11,339 nucleotides of DNA from Pseudomonadota bacterium (lineage in GTDB: Bacteria > Pseudomonadota > Alphaproteobacteria > UBA9655), in assembly GCA_021809225.1 (NCBI GenBank), contig JAKBAL010000028.1:1-11339 (forward strand), in the 5' to 3' direction. The notes below the pieces were generated by a model. The model did no database searches, had not been told where the DNA came from, and was given only the letters and a program-made list of their open reading frames with translations. Positions 6,213 to 11,339 of this stretch are shown piece after piece. The position numbers and the translations under genes are program-made. The first letter of the stretch is position 1; each line of letters starts with the position of its first letter.

Positions 6213-6834
6213 GGGGAGCCTTATGCTTTTTTATGGAGGAGTTACTAATTTCGACTCGAGAAGGTCCTTTTAGTGTAATGATTTTTAATCCGTGTGCGCG
6301 ACTTTCGATCTTAAAGCCATTCTTAGCCATAATTTTGCCAGCTGGACCTTCTCCCTCAATATAACTATTCCCTTCAATAACCTTATCATCAATGGTTACA
6401 TCAGCTTGCTTCGTTTTTACAAGATCTCCATCCGTGCTGGTAAGAATCACATCCCCTTCTAACTTTAAAACCTTTTTTTCGTGATCATAATGTCCTTGTT
6501 TTGCCTTCACATTAAAAGTTTGCCCTTCCAGCATCGTCATGGAACCCTGAGGATTGGTGAGGTCAGAAAGATTATTTGTCAGTTCTTTTGCCCAATCCGC
6601 ATCCACATGAAAAGGTTGCCCTTTTTCATCTGTAGAGAGGTAATGGGGACGCATCATACGATTTTCTCGAATCTCAGGTTGAGAATGATCAACAAAAACA
6701 AAGCCTTCCTTACTTAAGGAGAGAATGTAAGGCCATCCGAAGGCAAACCCTACGGATAAAACGATACCAAACGGCAAAATAATCTTCATCAAACGCACAT
6801 AACGAGAATAATTTTTAGGAACCATGGATCTCAT
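6202..6834 (-). CDS. lptC: LPS export protein LptC
   Basis: Bitopic inner membrane protein that receives LPS from the LptBFG transporter and hands it to LptA. A single N-terminal membrane segment lies at about residues 14-35 (MKIILPFGIVLSVGFAFGWP), followed by a periplasmic domain with the LptC beta-jellyroll character (GQTFNVKAKQGHYDHEKKVL, then GDVILTSTDGD and GNSYIEGEGPAGKI). Length of 210 residues fits the family (about 190-230). The start at 6834 abuts the kdsD stop directly. The in-frame ATG at 6825 (fourth residue) is an alternative; GGAGAAGG lies ten bases before the first. The gene overlaps lptA by 11 bp. Confidence 0.9.
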   Translation of the reverse strand: MRSMVPKNYSRYVRLMKIILPFGIVLSVGFAFGWPYILSLSKEGFVFVDHSQPEIRENRMMRPHYLSTDEKGQPFHVDADWAKELTNNLSDLTNPQGSMTMLEGQTFNVKAKQGHYDHEKKVLKLEGDVILTSTDGDLVKTKQADVTIDDKVIEGNSYIEGEGPAGKIMAKNGFKIESRAHGLKIITLKGPSRVEISNSSIKKHKAPHAH

Positions 6835-7824
6835 TTATGCAAGGCCTTCTCCTAAACAATCATGAAGTCGCAATAGCCCTACAAGCTGGCCTGTGGTCTC
6901 TTCAAGAACGAATAAGTACGTGATGGATTTACGGTTCATAATGCCTAAAGCTTCAACTGCAAAACAGGATGAAAAAATTGTTTTTGGCGAAGGGGTCATC
7001 ACGCTTTCAACTGTTTGGCTCAAAAGCGAAGGGCTCATATGACGGCGCAAATCTCCATCGGTAATAATGCCGATAAGACTCTTTGCTTCATCCAAAACGC
7101 CAATGCACCCAAACCCCTTTTCTGTCATGATAACAAGAGCTTCACTCATTAAAATCTCTTTTGAAACAAGCGGCAATTCTTCATAAGGGCGCATAACATC
7201 AAAGACATGTAAAAGTTTTTGACCTAACCTCCCCCCTGGGTGAAAGTTTTTGAAGTCCCTTTCCGAAAACCCTTTGCGCTTCAAAAGAGTAACGGCAAGA
7301 GCATCCCCAAGGCCGAGCATAAGAGTGGTAGAGGTTGTAGGGGCAAGTCCCATAGGACACGCTTCAAGAAAGGGTGGAAGAAGGAGTGTATATAGGGCCG
7401 CCTTTGAAAGGACGCTATCGCTCTTACATGTGATAGCAATAATAGGGATATCAAAGCGTTTTGCATAATTGATCATATTAGAAAGTTCAGCCGTTTCCCC
7501 AGAAAGGGAAAGCATAATGAGAGTGTCCTCTAAAGTGATCATCCCCAGATCCCCATGACTAGCTTCACTTGGGTGAACAAAAAATGCTGGGGTTCCTGTG
7601 GAGGAAAAAGTGGACGCAATTTTATTGGCAATATGGCCGCTTTTTCCCATACCAGAAAGGATCACTCGGCCTTTTGTTTGCATTAAAAGATCGATACTCC
7701 CTTCAAAAGACCCTTCTAAACTTTGAGCGAGTTTAAGGAGTGCTTCAGCTTCAAGCGTTAAAACACGGCGTGCCTCTGCAAGATCATCTTGAGGAAAAAG
7801 AGGAGTTACAATTGCATTTTGCAT
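6835..7824 (-). CDS. kdsD: arabinose-5-phosphate isomerase KdsD (KpsF/GutQ family)
   Basis: Converts D-ribulose 5-phosphate to D-arabinose 5-phosphate, the first step toward Kdo, the sugar that joins lipid A to the LPS core. An N-terminal SIS domain (about residues 40-195) carries the family motifs GMGKSGHIANKIA, EASHGDLGMI, SLSGETAEL, APTTSTT, GDALA and FHPGGRLG. Two CBS domains follow (about 210-270 with GIITDGDLRR, and 275-329). Length of 329 residues matches the E. coli enzyme. It is the first gene of the tightly packed kdsD-lptC-lptA-lptB-proS run, 52 bp after rnd. A possible promoter lies in that gap. Clustering with lpt genes fits a shared LPS role and is common in alphaproteobacteria. 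Confidence 0.94.
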   Translation of the reverse strand: MQNAIVTPLFPQDDLAEARRVLTLEAEALLKLAQSLEGSFEGSIDLLMQTKGRVILSGMGKSGHIANKIASTFSSTGTPAFFVHPSEASHGDLGMITLEDTLIMLSLSGETAELSNMINYAKRFDIPIIAITCKSDSVLSKAALYTLLLPPFLEACPMGLAPTTSTTLMLGLGDALAVTLLKRKGFSERDFKNFHPGGRLGQKLLHVFDVMRPYEELPLVSKEILMSEALVIMTEKGFGCIGVLDEAKSLIGIITDGDLRRHMSPSLLSQTVESVMTPSPKTIFSSCFAVEALGIMNRKSITYLFVLEETTGQLVGLLRLHDCLGEGLA

Positions 7825-7859
7825 TTAACAAGACATCCTAAAAATTTTAATTTATTCTA

Positions 7860-7887
7860 TTTATAGTTCTTTATACTTAATGTTGAA
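7860..7887 (-). promoter_or_regulatory. possible promoter for the kdsD-lpt-proS operon
   Basis: On the minus strand TTCAAC (7882-7887) and TATAAA (7860-7865) are 16 bp apart, 35 bp before the kdsD ATG. The -35 box overlaps the last codons of rnd. The match is moderate, so the operon may instead be read through from rnd. Confidence 0.35.
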
Positions 7888-8491
7888 AAATATCAACCTC
7901 ATTCCATCCTTGAATGTCAAGTTCACAACGAGCAGGAATAAATTGAAAGCAGGCTTTTGCAATTGATTCACGCCCTTCGCGCTTTAAAAGCTCTTGTAAA
8001 ACAGCTTTAAGACGATGGAGATAAAGAACATCGGTCGCTGCATATTCCATTTGTTTTTCAGAAAGATTCTCAGATCCCCAATCGGATGTCTGCTCTTGTT
8101 TTGAAATTTCAACGTGTAAGAGCTGCTTACAAAGGTCTTTTAGGCCATGCTTATCTGTAAAAGTCCGAGAAAGCCGAGAGGCAATTTTTGTACAAAAGAG
8201 AGGAGAGGCGTCGACCTTTAAATAATATTTTAAAATAGCATAATCAAACCGAGCAAAATGATAGACCTTCTCCAAATTTTTATCATTTAAAAGAGCCCTT
8301 AAGTGAGGAGCTTCGTAAGACGAATTCAAAGGGAAGTGCACGAGATGGCATTCGCCATTGCCGGAAGAAAGCTGAACAAGAGTCAGTCTGTCGCGCGGAA
8401 TATAAAGGCCCATGGCTTCTGTATCTATTGCAACCGAATGTCCAAACTGAACGGCAGAAGGGATGTCTCCGCGATGATAGTGAATTTTCAT
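7877..8491 (-). CDS. rnd: ribonuclease D-like 3'-5' exonuclease, short form
   Basis: DEDDy-type exonuclease, acting on tRNA 3' ends and other RNAs in the cytoplasm. Three Exo motifs are visible in 204 residues: Exo I with D23 and E25 in AIDTEAMGL, Exo II with D83 in YHFARFDYAIL, and Exo III Y150-x3-D154 in EYAATDVLYL. All catalytic residues are present. E. coli RNase D has about 375 residues with two HRDC domains; these are missing here, as in the short alphaproteobacterial proteins. It lies 46 bp downstream of tRNA-Leu on the same strand and upstream of kdsD, an order seen in other alphaproteobacteria for rnd and kdsD. Confidence 0.9.
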   Translation of the reverse strand: MKIHYHRGDIPSAVQFGHSVAIDTEAMGLYIPRDRLTLVQLSSGNGECHLVHFPLNSSYEAPHLRALLNDKNLEKVYHFARFDYAILKYYLKVDASPLFCTKIASRLSRTFTDKHGLKDLCKQLLHVEISKQEQTSDWGSENLSEKQMEYAATDVLYLHRLKAVLQELLKREGRESIAKACFQFIPARCELDIQGWNEVDIFQH

Positions 8492-8537
8492 ATTTTACTT
8501 TCATTTTGTTTGATATAAGAATAAGTATACGTTGAAT

Positions 8538-8624
8538 TGGTGCCCAGGAGAAGACTCGAACTTCCACAAACTTTCGTTTACTAGAACCTGAATCTAGCGC
8601 GTCTACCAATTCCGCCACCTGGGC
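8538..8624 (-). tRNA. tRNA-Leu (anticodon CAG), CCA encoded
   Basis: On the minus strand the gene begins GCCCAGG and its acceptor partner CCTGGGC ends with discriminator A and an encoded CCA (8538-8540). The D-arm contains GGCGGAATTGGTAGACGC, the anticodon stem CTAGA/TCTAG encloses the loop TTCAGGT with anticodon CAG reading CTG codons, and a long variable arm (TAAACGAAAGTTTGT), as expected of a class II tRNA-Leu, precedes the T-arm with TTCGAGT. All four stems close. It may be co-transcribed with rnd, which begins 46 bp downstream. TTGACT hexamers on the minus strand at 8657-8662 and 8649-8654 could be -35 boxes, but no convincing -10 follows at the right distance. Confidence 0.96.
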
Positions 8625-8747
8625 CTTATAATTTCGTTAAAGAAATTTAGTCAAAAAGTCAAGAAAAGATAACTTCTCGCTCTAGGCTCCATCCGTTTTT
8701 GTAAAAAATATCTTTTGTTCACCCCAGATTGTCGTCCCCGCATGGTG

Positions 8748-8778
8748 CATCATTTCGAGATTTAGAAAATCTATGATG
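8748..8778. repeat. inverted repeat in the divergent spacer
   Basis: CATCAT (8748-8753) pairs with ATGATG (8773-8778), and AGATTT (8758-8763) pairs with AAATCT (8767-8772) around a 3-base loop, with an unpaired TTCG on one side. It lies between the tRNA-Leu unit and the secretin gene. It could be a regulator site or a weak hairpin; the rest of this 229-bp spacer (8625-8853) is AT-rich with no gene that I can support. Confidence 0.5.
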
Positions 8779-8806
8779 ATTTAAAAAATTCTTTTTTCTT
8801 GAAAAA

Positions 8807-8812
8807 TATAAT
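8807..8812 (+). promoter_or_regulatory. -10 box for the secretin gene
   Basis: Perfect TATAAT 41 bp before the TTG start at 8854. No clear -35 hexamer at usual spacing; an upstream T/A tract is present. Confidence 0.35.
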
Positions 8813-8840
8813 TAAATCTTTTTACTCTCTTTAAAAACAA

Positions 8841-8847
8841 AAGGGGA
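8841..8847 (+). promoter_or_regulatory. Shine-Dalgarno supporting a TTG start
   Basis: AAGGGGA ends six bases before the TTG at 8854, an ideal distance. It decides the start in the absence of an ATG and places a lipoprotein signal at the N-terminus. Confidence 0.6.
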
Positions 8848-8853
8848 ACTAGG

Positions 8854-10473
8854 TTGAGAACATTGTGGTTTTTGAGTGTAGGGCTTTTGGGCCTCCTGAG
8901 TTCTTGTAGTCTGGTTGATCATCGTTATTATCATGATCCCGCTCTTAAACTTCAAAAAGAAGATTATGAAAAAATAACTAAACCAGCAAAGACACAAAAA
9001 CCTGTATTACCATTTCATCCTAAAATTTCAAGCCTCCCTGCACCTGCAACCTTAACTTCTTCTATGAAAAAGGAAGTCTCCCTCACTCTTCATGAAAATG
9101 TCCCCCTTAGAGAGGTTCTAATGGAACTAGGTCGTCAAGCAGGGGTAGGAATGGCGATTAGCTCCCGAATGGCTTCCAAAGCTGGCATCCTCTATAATGC
9201 CCATCACATCCCTTTCATAGATGCTATTAAAGACATATGCACCCTGACAGGTTGCAGGTTTCACATTCAAGGAAATCGCATTTTAATCGAACCGGATGAA
9301 CCCTATCTTGCAACCTATAGTGTTCAGTTTTTAAATCATATCCGCAAAAGTGAGAATCGGATCTCGGTCTCAACAGATGTTTTTTCACCTCTAGAAAGTC
9401 AAAGCCGAACGGACAACGGATCAGAAAGTCTCCTTGTTGGCAATAGCCTGATGGATTTTTGGGCTGAACTTGAGCAAAATCTTAAGATGATTTTAATTGC
9501 CGATTCGACCATTTCTATAAAAGGACGTCAATATTACGCCCTGCACAAACAAGGGGGATTGGTCATAGTGCTTGGGACAGCTCATCAGCACCAGCAACTC
9601 GCAGATTATTTTAAAAAACTAAAAGAAGCCATCTCAACGCAAGTGATTATTGAAGCTAAAATTATTGAAGTAACGCTTGATAACGAATTTAAAAGTGGCA
9701 TTAATTGGAGCGAGCTAGGCGAGAATATTCATATTACAGCCCCCTTAGGACCCGCAACTCTCTGCTCTTTAAACACTTCTCATCTCCCCTCCCGCGATGT
9801 GTTTAGTTTTTCTGTTGACCGCGAAAAATTTTCGGCTGCTTTGAATTTGGTGAAAAAATTTGGCACTGTTCGAACTCTTTCTAATCCGCGCCTGACAGTT
9901 ATGAACAACCAGCCTGCCATGCTAAAAGTTGCAACGAATGAGGTCTTTTTCCACCTTGAATTTGAACGCTATCTTCAAGCTGAAGGCAAACCAGATGTGG
10001 AAAATATATCAAGTGATGCGTTGACAGTTCCAATTGGTCTTGTGTTGATCGTTCAGCCTTGCGTAAACCTTCAAACGGGAGAAATTACGATGACATTACG
10101 TCCAACGATCTCCCGTGTTCAAAAGGAAGTTGAAGACCCGGCTGTTGCTATTAAATCTCAGCAAAAGGTAAGATCTACAATTCCCGTTGTTCAAGTGCGC
10201 GAACTTGACTCAGTCTTAAAGATAAAGTCAGGACAAATTGTGGTCATGGGCGGGTTGATGGAAGATCGTTCAAGTTACACAAGTGCTTCTATTCCTGTTG
10301 CAGAGAGTATTCCTCTCTTCGGAGAGCTTGCGAAAGGAAAAGAGGATGACCGAAAAATAACAGAGCTTGTCATTTTTCTCACTGCCCATATCGTTGAAGA
10401 CCCTTACATTGTTGAAGCAGATGAACGAATTTATAATACATACACAGAAGACCCGCGACCCTTGCACTTTTAA
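8854..10473 (+). CDS. mshL: outer-membrane secretin lipoprotein, MshL/PilQ-like
   Basis: Secretins form multimeric outer-membrane gates for type IV pili or type II secretion. The 539-residue product starts at TTG with a lipoprotein signal, lipobox LSSC with Cys18 as the lipidated residue. An N-terminal secretin domain (about 70-150) contains VSLTLHENVPLREVLMELG. Around 260 lies QVIIEAKIIEVTLDNEFKSG, the start of the secretin core, followed by RTLSNPRLTVMNNQPA near 342 and the C-terminal signature VVMGGLMEDR near 463, IPLFGEL and TELVIFLTAHIVE. Length and lipobox fit the MSHA-type MshL proteins better than long PilQ; PilQ or GspD kinship is possible. No other pilus or type II secretion gene is seen in the window. 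It is 44 bp before the MotA-like gene, likely co-transcribed. The family name is secure, the subtype less so. Confidence 0.85.
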   Translation: MRTLWFLSVGLLGLLSSCSLVDHRYYHDPALKLQKEDYEKITKPAKTQKPVLPFHPKISSLPAPATLTSSMKKEVSLTLHENVPLREVLMELGRQAGVGMAISSRMASKAGILYNAHHIPFIDAIKDICTLTGCRFHIQGNRILIEPDEPYLATYSVQFLNHIRKSENRISVSTDVFSPLESQSRTDNGSESLLVGNSLMDFWAELEQNLKMILIADSTISIKGRQYYALHKQGGLVIVLGTAHQHQQLADYFKKLKEAISTQVIIEAKIIEVTLDNEFKSGINWSELGENIHITAPLGPATLCSLNTSHLPSRDVFSFSVDREKFSAALNLVKKFGTVRTLSNPRLTVMNNQPAMLKVATNEVFFHLEFERYLQAEGKPDVENISSDALTVPIGLVLIVQPCVNLQTGEITMTLRPTISRVQKEVEDPAVAIKSQQKVRSTIPVVQVRELDSVLKIKSGQIVVMGGLMEDRSSYTSASIPVAESIPLFGELAKGKEDDRKITELVIFLTAHIVEDPYIVEADERIYNTYTEDPRPLHF

Positions 10474-10517
10474 ATACACAAGGTAGAATACAACTAACTT
10501 TTTGAAAGGAACGCTGA

Positions 10518-11339
10518 ATGAAACTTCAATCCTATTTTCTTCGTATGAGCCTTAGCCTTGTGTTTATGATGGGGTTGGGCATTTTCTTTGGATCTTCCCT
10601 CTGGTCTATTTTTCTCAGTAACCCTCGGCTCAATGCATTTATTATCTTTTTAATTCTTGGGGGTGCTGTTTACGCTTTTTATCAGCTCTTCCGTTTAAAA
10701 AACGACTGTGAAGTTCTTGAAGATTTAAAGCAAGGCCAATGGAGCTTTTCATCTCTTCCAAAAGCTTTCTTTTTAGAATCCATCGTTTCCTTTGTTTCTA
10801 AGAAAACCTCTTCTTTAGACCCCTCTCTCGGTAAAGGACTTGCTGACTCTCTTGCGGATCGACTAGACAATGAGCGCGTTTTCCCACGCTACTTGATTGG
10901 TCTTCTCGTGTTTTTAGGCCTCTTAGGAACTTTCTGGGGCCTTTCTCAGACAATTACATCGATTACCCATCTCATTCAAAATATGCCTTCAGAGATTTCA
11001 AGTTCTGGAAATGTTTTCAACCTTTTGAAAGAAAGCCTTCACAGTCCTCTCGCAGGGATGGGGACAGCTTTCAGTTCTTCCCTCTTCGGACTTGGTGGGT
11101 CTCTTTTAATTGGCTTTTTAGAACTTCAAGTCGGGCATGCGTATGGGCGATTTTTAAATGAAACCGATCTTTACGTGACGACCCGTTGCCACAGCATTGA
11201 TAAAAAAGTATCACTCTCCTCCGCTCCCTTTGGCTTTCTACAAGCTCTTCTGACACAAAACATAGAATGTATGGAACAGTTAACCCAAGTAACAGAAAAG
11301 TCAGAAAAAAATGATCAGAAAACAACTCTTTTGAGATCG
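10518..11339 (+). CDS. MotA/TolQ/ExbB-family proton-channel protein (3' end outside window)
   Basis: Open from ATG 10518 to the last base (274 codons), so the C-terminus is missing. AAAGGA at 10505-10510 precedes the ATG by seven bases. Hydrophobic segments lie at about residues 10-33, 38-56, 124-144 and 182-202. The diagnostic stretch is RYLIGLLVFLGLLGTFWGL (124-142) followed by SPLAGMGTAFSSSLFGLGGS (176-195), which closely matches the alphaproteobacterial MotA/TolQ/ExbB-family proteins often annotated as flagellar motor protein MotA. Such proteins couple proton flow to envelope work and usually precede a gene for a MotB/OmpA-like peptidoglycan-binding partner; that partner would lie beyond the window. 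There is no flagellar gene nearby, so a TolQ-like or uncharacterised motor role is equally possible. It lies 44 bp after the secretin, same strand, probably one operon. Confidence 0.85.
   Translation, partial: MKLQSYFLRMSLSLVFMMGLGIFFGSSLWSIFLSNPRLNAFIIFLILGGAVYAFYQLFRLKNDCEVLEDLKQGQWSFSSLPKAFFLESIVSFVSKKTSSLDPSLGKGLADSLADRLDNERVFPRYLIGLLVFLGLLGTFWGLSQTITSITHLIQNMPSEISSSGNVFNLLKESLHSPLAGMGTAFSSSLFGLGGSLLIGFLELQVGHAYGRFLNETDLYVTTRCHSIDKKVSLSSAPFGFLQALLTQNIECMEQLTQVTEKSEKNDQKTTLLRS

Noticed and set aside
8283..8618. 111-codon minus-strand open frame
   Set aside because: It covers the tRNA-Leu and the start of rnd in another frame; both of those have strong direct evidence.
8649..8662. Tandem TTGACT boxes as a tRNA promoter (minus strand)
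   Set aside because: The -10 at 17 bp from the nearer box (TTATAA) would place initiation inside the mature tRNA, and the farther box has only a poor -10.
1..11339. CRISPR arrays, insertion sequences, phage attachment sites
   Set aside because: No regularly spaced repeats with variable spacers, no transposase or integrase motifs in any frame; the only repeats are coding TPR units and the intergenic palindromes.

Overview
The window reads as a piece of an AT-rich alphaproteobacterial chromosome, most likely from an intracellular or protist-associated lineage (Holosporales/Rickettsiales-like). This is inferred from: a short prolyl-tRNA synthetase without the editing insertion; the linked set rnd-kdsD-lptC-lptA-lptB; an alphaproteobacterial-type MotA/TolQ/ExbB-family protein; a degraded indolepyruvate ferredoxin oxidoreductase; a repeat-rich TPR gene; and a palindromic intergenic element. 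No taxonomic marker such as rRNA is present, so the assignment is an inference.

Region 1 (1-3165, all + strand) is accessory in character. It starts inside a TPR-repeat gene whose coding frame is open from the first bases of the window, so the gene begins further upstream. The TPR stop codon overlaps a pseudogene: two frames together encode the C-terminal part of an indolepyruvate ferredoxin oxidoreductase with a large internal deletion and a frame change. Then come an unrecognised exported protein (1514-1975), a DUF308/HdeD-like membrane protein (2196-2699) flanked by a degenerate and an intact copy of a palindromic element, and a small exported protein with ten cysteines on an exact seven-residue period (2911-3165).

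Region 2 (3201-8624, all - strand) is housekeeping. Read in the direction of transcription it is tRNA-Leu(CAG), a short RNase D, KdsD (arabinose-5-phosphate isomerase, first step toward Kdo), LptC, LptA and LptB (the LPS transport bridge and its ATPase), and ProS. From kdsD onward the genes abut, overlap or are separated by less than 20 bp, which indicates one operon coupling Kdo supply to LPS export. In many alphaproteobacteria lptB is followed by rpoN and hpf; here proS follows.

Region 3 (8625-11339, + strand) is divergent from region 2. It has a 229-bp spacer with a -10 box and a hairpin, a lipoprotein secretin of the MshL/PilQ family with a TTG start, and a MotA/TolQ/ExbB-family proton-channel protein that runs off the right edge. 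Together they suggest an envelope-spanning export or pilus apparatus next to an ion-driven envelope motor, but a functional link is not shown by the sequence.
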